A stretch of 8,575 nucleotides of DNA. It comes from Halieaceae bacterium. GTDB lineage: Bacteria > Pseudomonadota > Gammaproteobacteria > Pseudomonadales > Halieaceae. The stretch is taken from contig PAGS01000086.1 of the NCBI GenBank assembly GCA_002705465.1, positions 1 through 8,575 on the forward strand, read 5' to 3'. Numbering within the stretch: the stretch's first letter is position 1; every line of letters begins with the position of its first letter. The position numbers and the translations under genes are program-made. This document shows, in pieces, positions 1-7,284 of the stretch. The notes beneath the pieces were generated by a model. It did no database searches. It had not been told where the DNA came from and was given only the letters and a program-made list of their open reading frames with translations.

Positions 1-1
1 C

Positions 2-982
2 TCGTTTGCCGTTGATGGTGACGGCGAGATCTGCGTGCAAGCCGAGAGCTTCGAGGAGTCTTGCGTAGAGGTTGTGGTAGACGCAGCTCGTCAGGGGCTT
101 TTGGCGCCGGGTCATGTGATCGAGGCCAAAACCGACCTTGCCGCGGTTTGGGATGCGCTGGTGCTCGGGCTTCGTGACTACGTCGATAAAAATGGCTTCC
201 CGGGGGTCGTGCTTGGCCTATCGGGCGGTATTGACTCTGCCGTCACTCTCGCCGTGGCCACAGATGCGCTGGGGCCGGATCGTGTAGAGGCCGTGATGAT
301 GCCCTTTCGTTACACGGCCTCGATGAGCGTAGAGGATGCGGCGGCAGAAGCATCGGAGTTGGGCGTTCGGTTCAGCAACATCTCCATTGAGCCCATGTAT
401 GAGGCCTTTATGGATGCACTGGCAGGTGAGTTTGCCGATTTGCCCGCCAACATCACTGAAGAGAACCTTCAGGCGCGATGTCGCGGTGTGGTGCTGATGT
501 CCATTTCCAATAAAAAAAATCTGTTGGTGCTGACGACTGGCAACAAAAGCGAATTAGCAGTGGGGTATTCCACATTGTACGGAGACATGGCCGGTGGATT
601 TGATGTGCTGAAGGACTGCCCGAAAATGCTGGTATATGCCTTGGCTCGCTATCGGAATATGCTCAGTCAGTGCATCCCGGAGCGTGTCATTACGCGGCCA
701 CCCTCGGCGGAGCTCGCGCCGGATCAAAAGGATGAGGATAGCCTGCCGCCGTACGAAGTGCTCGATGAGATCGTTGAGTTATATGTTGAGGGAGACGCGT
801 CCAGAGAGGAGATTATCGCTGCAGGATTCTCGTCAGAGGACGTGCAGCGAGTGATCAAATTGATCGACCTAAACGAGTACAAGCGCCGACAGGCGCCGGT
901 CGGCGTCAGGATCTCGCGGCGGGGTTTTGGTCGCGACCGGCGTTACCCGATCACCTGGGCGTGGCGGTCAGGCCAACTATAA
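2..982 (+). CDS. nadE: Glutamine-dependent NAD+ synthetase, 3' part (5' end outside window)
   Basis: The enzyme makes NAD+ from deamido-NAD+ (nicotinic acid adenine dinucleotide), ATP and ammonia, the last step of NAD synthesis in the cytoplasm; in the two-domain form a nitrilase-type glutaminase domain supplies the ammonia. The frame is open from the left edge, so about 326 residues are visible. The first ~35 residues look like the end of the glutaminase domain and linker. The synthetase domain follows, with the ATP-pyrophosphatase P-loop GLSGGIDSA at positions 215-241, then NLQARCRG, LTTGNKSELAVGY, YGDMAGGF and RPPSAELAPDQKDEDSLPPY, and the typical C-terminal run NEYKRRQAPVGVRISRRGFG. All are family hallmarks. 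A GTG at position 35 is an internal codon, not the start, because similarity to the family continues upstream of it. The stop lies 2 nt from the convergent bamD stop. Confidence 0.95.
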   Translation, partial: SFAVDGDGEICVQAESFEESCVEVVVDAARQGLLAPGHVIEAKTDLAAVWDALVLGLRDYVDKNGFPGVVLGLSGGIDSAVTLAVATDALGPDRVEAVMMPFRYTASMSVEDAAAEASELGVRFSNISIEPMYEAFMDALAGEFADLPANITEENLQARCRGVVLMSISNKKNLLVLTTGNKSELAVGYSTLYGDMAGGFDVLKDCPKMLVYALARYRNMLSQCIPERVITRPPSAELAPDQKDEDSLPPYEVLDEIVELYVEGDASREEIIAAGFSSEDVQRVIKLIDLNEYKRRQAPVGVRISRRGFGRDRRYPITWAWRSGQL

Positions 983-984
983 CT

Positions 985-1899
985 TCAGCTCTTAGGTCGG
1001 TAGTTGAATTGAGGCGGATCTGGAGGATCAATTAGCCCAAAGCTAATCTCATTGAGCCAGGATCGTTGCAGTCCATCGACGGTATACACGCTGTCAAAAA
1101 CACATCCTGGTTTGAGATTGGGATGATCAGGAAAATTTTCACACAGCACGCCGATCGAGTCTTCAGCGAGATCATTGAGATCCAAAAGAAGGTAAGCCTG
1201 CGCCATGATGGCCAACCCGTCCGCCACGCTTGGGGTCTGCTGCATATGCTCAACAACATATTTGCCCCTGTTCAGTGCCGCCATGTAGGCTCCGCGCCGG
1301 AAGTAGTAGTTGGCAACATGAATTTCATGGCGGGCCAGCATGTTGCGCATGTGGATCATGCGTTGACGCGCATCCGGTGCATAGGCGCTGTCCGGATAGC
1401 GAGACAGTAGCTGAGAAAATTCTCCGAAGGCGATCTGAATGTGGCTGATATCTCGTTTCGTATCGTCTGACGGGATGAATCGCGAAAAAAAGCCAGGCTC
1501 GATGTCATAGGCTGCTAAGCCTTTCATGTAAAAGGCATAGTCGACGTTTGGATGACGCGGATGCAAACGAATAAATCGATCAGCAGATTCGGTGGCCGCA
1601 GCAAACTCGAAGGCGCCGTAGTGGGCGTAAATTAACTCGAGTTGGGCTTGTTCCGCATAACGCCCGAACGGATAGCGGCTTTCGAGCATCTGAAGGCTGC
1701 GCACCGCCAGACCAAAGTTCTCGTTTTTAAGGTGGCGCTGAGCCTCCCGGTACAGCTGTTGCTCGCCTGAATCAGCAACGAGGTCGTCGTCATCGCCGCC
1801 AAACCAGGAACAGCCTGATGTACACACCACCAGCAGCCACAATAAGGCGCCCGCGAGAAACCTTTTAGAAACCAAGACCAACTGTCCACCGTGGTACAT
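985..1899 (-). CDS. bamD: Outer membrane protein assembly factor BamD (lipoprotein)
   Basis: BamD is an essential periplasm-facing lipoprotein of the BAM complex that, with BamA, folds beta-barrel proteins into the outer membrane. The 304-residue product starts with a signal peptide: basic K12-R13, a hydrophobic stretch at about 14-26, then a lipobox TSGC with the lipid-attached cysteine at C30 (Thr at -3 is not the usual Leu). Acidic residues follow, then TPR-type helical repeats from about 45, with the BamD signatures RYPFGRYAEQAQLELIYAHY and HPRHPNVDYAFYMKGL, and SRYPDSAYAPDARQRM. It is longer than the ~245-residue E. coli protein because of a roughly 50-residue C-terminal extension ending in a proline-rich tail. 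The ATG at 1899 has no clear Shine-Dalgarno; a TTG at 1875, nine nucleotides after GGTGGA, would also keep the whole signal peptide. The gene is divergent from rluD, as in E. coli. Confidence 0.93.
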   Translation of the reverse strand: MYHGGQLVLVSKRFLAGALLWLLVVCTSGCSWFGGDDDDLVADSGEQQLYREAQRHLKNENFGLAVRSLQMLESRYPFGRYAEQAQLELIYAHYGAFEFAAATESADRFIRLHPRHPNVDYAFYMKGLAAYDIEPGFFSRFIPSDDTKRDISHIQIAFGEFSQLLSRYPDSAYAPDARQRMIHMRNMLARHEIHVANYYFRRGAYMAALNRGKYVVEHMQQTPSVADGLAIMAQAYLLLDLNDLAEDSIGVLCENFPDHPNLKPGCVFDSVYTVDGLQRSWLNEISFGLIDPPDPPQFNYRPKS

Positions 1900-1929
1900 T
1901 TGGCCCGGTAGTGTAAACGCAAGCGAGCC

Positions 1930-1933
1930 GGAG
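1930..1933 (+). promoter_or_regulatory. Ribosome binding site of rluD
   Basis: GGAG lies 9 nt before the TTG at 1943. No ATG or GTG in this frame sits near it, so it supports TTG as the rluD start. Confidence 0.6.
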
Positions 1934-1942
1934 TCACAGCTA

Positions 1943-2911
1943 TTGGACGACGAAGTTTTGGGGGATCAGGAGACACTCACTGCTCGCATCCCGGAAGCCC
2001 TTCATGGTGTGCGCCTCGATGCTGCAGCAGCGACCTTGTTTTCCGAGTTTTCCAGAAGCCGCCTTGCTGAGTGGATCAAGGTAGAGAGACTCAAGCGCAA
2101 TGGTTGTGCTGCCAAGCCCCGCGACAAGGTGGCACTGGGTGACGAGTTAGTACTGACCCCCGAGCACGAGGATCGCGTTGAGTGGGCGGCCGAGGCTTTA
2201 CCGCTCGAAATTTTATTCGAGGACGAGCACGTTATCGTCCTGAATAAACCTGCGGGGCTGGTTGTGCACCCCGCCGCAGGTCACCCGCATGGCACGCTCG
2301 TCAATCGACTGTTGGCACACGCACCCGAGATGGCTGCCTTACCCCGGGGTGGTATCGTTCATAGACTCGACAAAGACACCTCGGGCGTCATGTTGGCAGC
2401 CCGCTCGTCGCTGTCGCACCAATCTTTGGTTCGGCAGCTGTCAGGTCGATCGGTTAGTCGCCGCTATTGCGCAGTCTGTCGCGGCAGCTTTACCGGTGGC
2501 GGCTCGATTACCGAGCCTATTGGCAGACATCCAACATCACGCATCAAGATGGCAGTCGTGCCCGATGGTAAGCCAGCGGTAACGCATTATCGTATCGCCC
2601 AGCGGTTTGGCGCCCACACCCAACTCGATGTCAGTCTCGAGTCGGGCAGGACTCATCAGATACGCGTTCATTTTGCTTGGTGCAAGCGTCCACTGGTGGG
2701 TGATCCCGTCTATGGTGGGCGGGCCACCCGGCCTGCGGGAGCGAGTCAGCGGCTGTTGGCAGCCCTGGCGGGATTCACCCGGCAGGCATTGCACGCGCAA
2801 GAGCTCGCGTTTATCCACCCTGAATCTGGCGAGCGCTTGACGTTTTCCGCGCCAATTCCCGGGGACTTGGCTGAGCTTTTGCAATGCCTCGCCGACGAGG
2901 ACCCCGATTGA
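1943..2911 (+). CDS. rluD: 23S rRNA pseudouridine(1911/1915/1917) synthase RluD
   Basis: RluD isomerises uridines in helix 69 of 23S rRNA to pseudouridine during late 50S assembly in the cytoplasm. The 322-residue product matches the usual length (E. coli 326). An S4-like RNA-binding domain covers about residues 18-75 (GVRLDAAAATLF, SRSRLAEWIKVERLKRNG). The catalytic RluA-family domain follows: LNKPAGLVVHPAAGHP at about 100-115, the active-site motif HRLDKDTSG at 140-148 with catalytic Asp143, and SGRTHQIRVHFAW at about 234-246 before the LVGDPVYGG turn. The long spacing between the S4 domain and the HPAAGHPHGTLVNRLL segment is typical of RluD rather than RluC. Translation begins at TTG 1943, supported by GGAG upstream. 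It is divergent from bamD across 43 nt and its stop overlaps the pgeF start, so the two are likely co-transcribed and translationally coupled. Confidence 0.94.
   Translation: MDDEVLGDQETLTARIPEALHGVRLDAAAATLFSEFSRSRLAEWIKVERLKRNGCAAKPRDKVALGDELVLTPEHEDRVEWAAEALPLEILFEDEHVIVLNKPAGLVVHPAAGHPHGTLVNRLLAHAPEMAALPRGGIVHRLDKDTSGVMLAARSSLSHQSLVRQLSGRSVSRRYCAVCRGSFTGGGSITEPIGRHPTSRIKMAVVPDGKPAVTHYRIAQRFGAHTQLDVSLESGRTHQIRVHFAWCKRPLVGDPVYGGRATRPAGASQRLLAALAGFTRQALHAQELAFIHPESGERLTFSAPIPGDLAELLQCLADEDPD
2897..2901 (+). promoter_or_regulatory. Ribosome binding site of pgeF, inside the end of rluD
   Basis: GAGGA lies 6 nt before TTG 2908, whose last two bases are part of the rluD stop TGA (2909-2911). 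The site favours this start over the ATG at 2884, which has no comparable site and would give a 24-nt longer overlap. Confidence 0.6.
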
Positions 2912-3651
2912 ATACTGACCCGCCACTGTTGGCGCCCGAGACTGGCATTGAGGGGGTGATGATCAGAGTCAGCACTCGTTGCGGTGGCGTAAGCGCAGCG
3001 CCGTGGGATTCCCTGAATTTGGGTGATCATGTCGGTGACCAACCAGCGCATGTGGCGGAGAACCGCCGGCGCTTGCAACACGCACTCTCCGTGCCAGCTA
3101 TCAGCTGGCTCCGTCAGGTTCACGGTACCCGTGTCATGAAGGCGGTAGATGAGACAAGGCATGAGGCAGATGCGCAATGGACTGATCAACGCGGGCGCGC
3201 TCTGGCCATTCTGACAGCGGACTGCCTCCCCGTGGTCCTGATCGCCCAGGATGCTCGATGCGTTGGCATAGCGCATGCGGGGTGGCGGGGTCTTGCTGGC
3301 GGCGTCATCGAAGCACTGATTTCAGAGATGCCCGTGGCGCCGGACAACCTTGTTGCTTGGCTGGGCCCATCAATAGGTCGCCATGTCTATGAGGTAGGCC
3401 CTGAGGTCAGGGCCGGATTCGACCACCTCAATGAAAGCGAGCTAGATTCTGCATTCACACCCTCCGATGCACTTGAAGGACACTGGTTGGCCGACCTGCC
3501 TGATTTGGCTAGAGGAGCTCTTTGCCGCGCTGGCGTCACGCGTATTATGGGAGAACAAAACTGCAGCTATATGCAAGTCGACCAGTATTTCTCTCATCGG
3601 CGCGACGGTTACCCGACCGGTCGAATGGCGACGCTGGTTTGGCGGACTTGA
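2908..3651 (+). CDS. pgeF: Peptidoglycan editing factor PgeF (YfiH/LACC1 family)
   Basis: PgeF belongs to the YfiH/laccase-domain family. In E. coli it prevents wrong amino acids in the peptide stem of peptidoglycan; family members also show purine nucleoside phosphorylase and adenosine deaminase activities in vitro. With the TTG start the protein has 247 residues, against 243 for E. coli YfiH, and aligns from its first residues. Family signatures are STRCGGVS (22-29), the metal/active-site residues His72 (RQVHG), Cys106 (TADCLPV) and His123 (AHAGWRGL), then WLGPSIG (151-157) and a C-terminal FSHRRDGYPTGRMATLVW. All key residues are intact. An in-frame ATG at 2884 would add eight basic residues (PRRRG region); the TTG with GAGGA is preferred. 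It lies between rluD and clpB, the common gammaproteobacterial order. Confidence 0.93.
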   Translation: MNTDPPLLAPETGIEGVMIRVSTRCGGVSAAPWDSLNLGDHVGDQPAHVAENRRRLQHALSVPAISWLRQVHGTRVMKAVDETRHEADAQWTDQRGRALAILTADCLPVVLIAQDARCVGIAHAGWRGLAGGVIEALISEMPVAPDNLVAWLGPSIGRHVYEVGPEVRAGFDHLNESELDSAFTPSDALEGHWLADLPDLARGALCRAGVTRIMGEQNCSYMQVDQYFSHRRDGYPTGRMATLVWRT

Positions 3652-3718
3652 TTTCAAATCGGGGTCCACTGGCCTGCTGTGAGTCCGCCCAAGCTGACTG
3701 GGGATCATCGTGGCGGCG

Positions 3719-3746
3719 CTTGAAAACGCCGTGTTCGCCCCCACCT
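3719..3746 (+). promoter_or_regulatory. Sigma-32 (RpoH) heat-shock promoter of clpB
   Basis: CTTGAAA at 3719-3725 is a perfect sigma-32 -35 element. After a 13-nt spacer, CCCCACCT at 3739-3746 matches the -10 consensus CCCCATNT in seven of eight positions. It is placed 47 nt before the clpB ATG, giving an expected transcript start near 3752-3755 and a leader of about 40 nt. E. coli clpB is a known RpoH-regulated gene, which fits. Confidence 0.85.
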
Positions 3747-3763
3747 CTTCTAGCATGAAGCTG

Positions 3764-3778
3764 ACCCGCTTAGCGGGT
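3764..3778 (+). other. Stem-loop in the clpB 5' leader
   Basis: ACCCGC (3764-3769) and GCGGGT (3773-3778) form a perfect 6-bp stem with a 3-nt TTA loop. It lies between the predicted sigma-32 transcript start and the ribosome binding site, 3 nt before AAGGAG (after G3779-C3780). No T-run follows, so it is not a terminator. A role in leader stability or ribosome access is inference. Confidence 0.5.
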
Positions 3779-3780
3779 GC

Positions 3781-3786
3781 AAGGAG
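3781..3786 (+). promoter_or_regulatory. Strong ribosome binding site of clpB
   Basis: AAGGAG lies 6 nt before ATG 3793. The second ATG at 3799 is 12 nt away, so the first is favoured, and it gives the N-terminus MRMDKLT that matches MRLDRLT of E. coli ClpB. Confidence 0.75.
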
Positions 3787-3792
3787 AGAGCA

Positions 3793-6408
3793 ATGCGCAT
3801 GGACAAGCTGACACATTCATTACAGGCAGCCCTCGGGGATGCTCAATCATTGGCCGTTGGCCGTGACCACCCCTTCATCGAGCCACTACACCTTTTGAAG
3901 GCGATGTTGGATCCGCCTGCCTCCCCCACTCGGGCATTACTCCGGGCAACGGGTATTCAGATCGACCCGCTGGCTGCCTCGTTGGAGGCCGCATTGGCGG
4001 CCAGTCCGACTGTGTCAGGGAGCGAGGATGTTCATATCAGCCAGGAGACCCAACGGCTCCTGAATCGCTCCGATAAGTTGTCTCAGCAGGCAGGTGACAG
4101 CTATATCTCCACGGATTCCGTTTTGCTCGCGATGATGGACAGCAAGTCGACGTCTGGACTGTTGTCAGATGCAGGCGTGTCGGCTGCTGCGCTGTCGAGT
4201 GCGATCGCGTCTGCGCGGGGCGGTGAAGCCGTCGACTCGGCGGAGTCTGAAGAGACGCGTCAGGCCTTGGAAAAATACACCACTGACCTGACGGCGCTGG
4301 CGGGCGCGGGCAAGTTAGACCCTGTGATTGGTCGTGACGACGAGATTCGCCGCACCATACAAGTGTTGCAAAGGAGAACGAAAAATAATCCGGTATTGAT
4401 CGGTGAGCCTGGCGTTGGCAAGACCGCCATTATTGAAGGCTTGGCGCAGCGGGTGGTAAATGGTGAGGTGCCTGAAGGTTTGAAGGATAAGCGGATACTC
4501 TCGCTGGATCTTGGCGCTTTACTGGCCGGCGCCAAATTTCGGGGTGATTTTGAGGAACGGTTGAAGTCGGTACTCAAAGCGCTCACGAAGGAAGAGGGCC
4601 GAATCATCTTGTTCGTTGATGAACTGCATACCATGGTGGGCGCTGGCAAGGCTGAGGGGTCCATGGATGCGGGCAACATGCTAAAGCCGGCGCTTGCGCG
4701 GGGTGAGCTCCATTGCGTCGGTGCGACCACACTGAACGAATACCGGCAGCATGTTGAAAAAGACGCGGCGCTTGAGCGTCGCTTTCAAAAAGTCTTGGTA
4801 GAGGAGCCCAATGAGGAGGATACGGTGGCCATTCTGCGTGGCCTCAAAGAGCGTTACGAAGTGCACCACAGTGTGGACATCACTGACAGCGCCATCATTT
4901 CCGCAGCGCGACTTAGCCAGCGGTACATCACCGACCGGCAACTACCCGATAAGGCCATCGATTTGATTGATGAGGCGGCCAGTCGCATCAGAATGGAGAT
5001 CGATTCCAAGCCGGAGTCGATGGACCGGCTTGAGCGACGGTTGATTCAGTTGAAAATTGAGCGTGAAGCGGTCAAGAAAGACGAATCGCCAGCAGCCGAG
5101 AAGGAGCTCGTTCAACTGGATGAGCAGATACAGACGATCGAGCGGGACTATGCGGGCCTCGAGGAGATTTGGTTGGCAGAAAAGGCGGCGGTGCAGAGCG
5201 TCACGCAGATCAAAAGTGACATTGAGCAGGCGAAGCTTGATCTGGAGGTGGCGCGCCGAGCTGGCGATTTGACCGTCATGTCTGAAATCCAACATGGCCG
5301 GTTGCCCGAGCTTGAGCAAAGGCTAAAGGCCGCCGCAGAAGCAGATCAATCAGAACCGACTCTGCTCCGCTCTCGCGTCACCGATGAGGAAGTTGCTGAG
5401 GTGGTGTCGCGCTGGACAGGGATCCCGATAGCCAAAATGCTGGAGAGCGATCGCGAGAAGCTGTTGCAGATGGAAGAAACTCTGCATGGACGCGTTATCG
5501 GTCAGGACGAGGCGGTGACGGTTGTTTCGCACGCAGTGCGGCGGGCAAGAGCGGGTCTTGCAGATCCGCAAAGACCTAATGGTTCTTTTTTGTTCCTCGG
5601 GCCTACAGGGGTGGGTAAAACCGAGTTATGTAAGGCGCTGGCAGACTACTTGTTCGATAGCGAGCAAGCCATGGTCCGCATCGACATGTCGGAATTTATG
5701 GAGCAGCACTCCGTCGCGAGATTGATAGGTGCGCCCCCTGGTTATGTAGGCTATGAAGAGGGCGGTTACCTCACTGAGGCAGTGCGAAGGAGACCTTACT
5801 CCCTATTATTGCTCGATGAGATCGAGAAGGCGCACCCAGATGTGTTCAACGTCTTGCTTCAGGTCCTCGAGGATGGGCGATTGACTGACGGGCAGGGCCG
5901 CACAGTCGACTTTCGGAATACGGTTATTGTGATGACCTCCAATTTGGGTTCCGAGCACATTCGGGAAGCACTCTCTGAAGGCTCGAATGAGGCCGACTCT
6001 GGGGCGATGAAGGCGACTTTGCAGGCTAAGGTGATGGCAGACGTGGCCATGCACTTTCGGCCGGAATTCCTCAACCGGATCGACGAGTCAGTGATTTTTC
6101 ACGCGCTGGAACAAAAGCATATTCGCGAGATTGCGGGTCTACAGCTGGAGGCATTGAAGTCGAGGCTCGCAGAGCGATCTCTGGCCTTGTCGGTTGATGC
6201 GGAAGTGATGTCACATCTCGCTTATCAAGGCTTTGACCCGGTCTACGGCGCCAGGCCGCTAAAGCGAACGATCCAGCGATTGATCGAGAATCCGCTAGCG
6301 GAGGCTTTGCTCGCTGGGAAGTTCACCGCTGGTGATGTCATACAGGCGGCGCGGGCCGGGGAGGTTATTCGCTTCACCAAGGCCTCCAGCGTCTCGCAGG
6401 TAGCGTAG
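3793..6408 (+). CDS. clpB: ATP-dependent chaperone ClpB (Hsp100 disaggregase)
   Basis: ClpB is a hexameric AAA+ ATPase of the cytoplasm that, with DnaK/DnaJ/GrpE, pulls polypeptides out of heat-induced aggregates. The 871 residues (usual 850-870) hold the full set of parts: N-terminal Clp repeat domain (1-145), first AAA+ module with Walker A GEPGVGKT (204-211), Walker B FVDE (274-277) and arginine fingers R329-R330; the coiled-coil middle domain that distinguishes ClpB from ClpA (about 405-525); second AAA+ module with Walker A GPTGVGKT (603-610), Walker B LLDE (673-676), pore-loop [10 protein letters not shown] (650-659) and sensor-2 GAR (819-821). The first pore loop reads KFRG where E. 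coli has KYRG, a conservative change. A sigma-32 promoter and strong ribosome binding site precede it. The codon matching the E. coli internal start for the short ClpB form is GTC (4231-4233), not GTG. Confidence 0.98.
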   Translation: MRMDKLTHSLQAALGDAQSLAVGRDHPFIEPLHLLKAMLDPPASPTRALLRATGIQIDPLAASLEAALAASPTVSGSEDVHISQETQRLLNRSDKLSQQAGDSYISTDSVLLAMMDSKSTSGLLSDAGVSAAALSSAIASARGGEAVDSAESEETRQALEKYTTDLTALAGAGKLDPVIGRDDEIRRTIQVLQRRTKNNPVLIGEPGVGKTAIIEGLAQRVVNGEVPEGLKDKRILSLDLGALLAGAKFRGDFEERLKSVLKALTKEEGRIILFVDELHTMVGAGKAEGSMDAGNMLKPALARGELHCVGATTLNEYRQHVEKDAALERRFQKVLVEEPNEEDTVAILRGLKERYEVHHSVDITDSAIISAARLSQRYITDRQLPDKAIDLIDEAASRIRMEIDSKPESMDRLERRLIQLKIEREAVKKDESPAAEKELVQLDEQIQTIERDYAGLEEIWLAEKAAVQSVTQIKSDIEQAKLDLEVARRAGDLTVMSEIQHGRLPELEQRLKAAAEADQSEPTLLRSRVTDEEVAEVVSRWTGIPIAKMLESDREKLLQMEETLHGRVIGQDEAVTVVSHAVRRARAGLADPQRPNGSFLFLGPTGVGKTELCKALADYLFDSEQAMVRIDMSEFMEQHSVARLIGAPPGYVGYEEGGYLTEAVRRRPYSLLLLDEIEKAHPDVFNVLLQVLEDGRLTDGQGRTVDFRNTVIVMTSNLGSEHIREALSEGSNEADSGAMKATLQAKVMADVAMHFRPEFLNRIDESVIFHALEQKHIREIAGLQLEALKSRLAERSLALSVDAEVMSHLAYQGFDPVYGARPLKRTIQRLIENPLAEALLAGKFTAGDVIQAARAGEVIRFTKASSVSQVA

Positions 6409-6441
6409 CATCGAGACGAACGAACCCTGTCAGCAAAAGGG

Positions 6442-6470
6442 CATCGACAGCGGTCGATGATCTCCTTTTA
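6442..6470 (+). terminator. Possible rho-independent terminator after clpB
   Basis: CATCGAC (6442-6448) and GTCGATG (6453-6459) form a perfect 7-bp stem with a 4-nt AGCG loop, followed by TCTCCTTTTA. It lies 34 nt after the clpB stop. The stem is only moderately GC-rich and the T-run is short and interrupted, so it may be leaky. No other strong signal was found in the 121-nt gap. Confidence 0.45.
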
Positions 6471-6515
6471 TCGGCCGCCAGCTCGCACTATTCACCCATT
6501 CCTGAGTTAAATGAT

Positions 6516-6520
6516 AGGAG
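6516..6520 (+). promoter_or_regulatory. Ribosome binding site of the PilE-like pilin gene
   Basis: AGGAG lies 9 nt before ATG 6530 and is the only good ribosome binding site in the pilin cluster. The genes after it seem to depend on overlap coupling. Confidence 0.55.
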
Positions 6521-6529
6521 TGCGTAGTC

Positions 6530-6913
6530 ATGCGCCCACCGTGCTCAAGTGCTTTCACACTGCTCGAGATGGTTGTGATCTTGGCCATCATCGGTGTGAT
6601 GGCGTCTCTTGCACTGCCGTCCTGGCGATCAGCACAGCTACGCGGGACTTCAAATGACGCTCGCATTGTATTGGAGCGGCTCGATCTGCAGCAAAAGCGA
6701 CATTGGCAGCGTTACGCTCGCTACGCCTCGGCAGCAGAGCTACCCGCTTTGGTCGCCCTGTCGGACACGGTGGCTATGCACTATGAGCTGAGCGTTGAAT
6801 TGACGCCTGGTGGCTATCTTCTGAGCCTGCTAAGCCACAATGCCGATCTGTCTTCTTTGGGGCTCACCCACTTGGGGCTGTGGTCTCAGTCCCCTGCGGC
6901 AGGTTCACAGTAA
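6530..6913 (+). CDS. PilE-like type IV (minor) pilin precursor
   Basis: This 127-residue protein is a class III-signal prepilin: short leader of 8 residues, then FTLLEMVVILAIIGVMASLA, the transmembrane N-terminal helix that packs in the pilus core. After cleavage Phe is residue 1, Glu13 becomes the conserved Glu5 and Pro30 the conserved Pro22. The residue before the cut is Ala, not the usual Gly, which prepilin peptidase PilD is known to tolerate in some pilins. The rest (DARIVLERLDLQQKRHW, ARYASAAEL, then a beta-rich YELSVELTPGGYLLSLL) follows the PilE pattern. The C-terminal disulfide pair of typical PilE is absent: the only Cys is C5 in the leader. It is the first gene of a tightly packed set; its TAA overlaps the next ATG. 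FimT/GspH is a less likely alternative. Confidence 0.75.
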   Translation: MRPPCSSAFTLLEMVVILAIIGVMASLALPSWRSAQLRGTSNDARIVLERLDLQQKRHWQRYARYASAAELPALVALSDTVAMHYELSVELTPGGYLLSLLSHNADLSSLGLTHLGLWSQSPAAGSQ

Positions 6914-7284
6914 TGTTGCTGGATTACGCTATGGCAACAGCGCTCGGTTGCGCGGGAATGGCTGGGCTATTCCACCTCGCCGGTGAGGTACTGACACTAC
7001 AGAATCAGGTTTTTCAACATGGAGCCGCGGAATTGGTGCTGAGGGAGTTGAAGATGCTGGCCCACCTCACTCATGGTGCCGAAAACTTCTCGGGAATATG
7101 CGGTGAACCCAGCCTGACGGACCTGACATTCTATTGTGAAGTACTAGAAGGTTGGCTGATGCATCTGCCGAATCATCGGTTTGGGACGCTCGGTGACGGC
7201 AGTATTGAGCTGTCATGGCAGTTACCTGATGGCGCGCGCTGGTCGTTAACCACCGGACCCGGAGAGGCCAAGCGTTATCCATGA
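6913..7284 (+). CDS. PilV-like minor pilin, no recognisable prepilin cleavage site
   Basis: The 123-residue product begins with a hydrophobic helix (residues 1-24, containing GCAGMAGLFHLAG) followed by a helical QNQVFQHGAAELVLRELKM segment and then WLMHLPNHRFG and a GSIELSWQLPDG strand. This pattern, with Cys63 and Cys75 and the W...LP...G...W spacing, resembles PilV minor pilins, which join the initiating tip complex of type IV pili. Its ATG overlaps the preceding TAA by one base (TAATG), with only a weak AGG 9 nt upstream. If Asp4 is matched to pilin Glu5, the ATG start leaves no leader at all; a GTG at 6880 would add 11 residues with a Thr before the expected cut, still not a normal site. 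The stop overlaps the next gene. The PilV call rests on pattern and position, not on strong motif identity. Confidence 0.55.
   Translation: MLLDYAMATALGCAGMAGLFHLAGEVLTLQNQVFQHGAAELVLRELKMLAHLTHGAENFSGICGEPSLTDLTFYCEVLEGWLMHLPNHRFGTLGDGSIELSWQLPDGARWSLTTGPGEAKRYP

Noticed and set aside
929..938. Perfect palindrome GGTCGCGACC near the end of nadE
   Set aside because: It encodes the conserved FGRDRR segment of NAD synthetase, so codon content explains it.
1900..1942. Promoter pair in the bamD-rluD divergent gap
   Set aside because: Promoters must exist in or near these 43 nt, but no -35/-10 pair with proper spacing stands out on either strand.
2537..3276. Long open frames on the minus strand opposite rluD and pgeF
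   Set aside because: They lie wholly over two well-supported genes, have basic, low-complexity predicted products without motifs, and no ribosome binding sites; they are antisense shadows of GC-biased codons.
3652..3718. Terminator after pgeF
   Set aside because: No GC-rich stem followed by a T-run could be found, so readthrough into clpB is possible.
6444..6472. Sigma-70 promoter for the pilin cluster (TCGACA, 16 nt, TTTTAT)
   Set aside because: The -10 match is only four of six and the boxes coincide with the putative terminator stem; chance level in a gap of this size.
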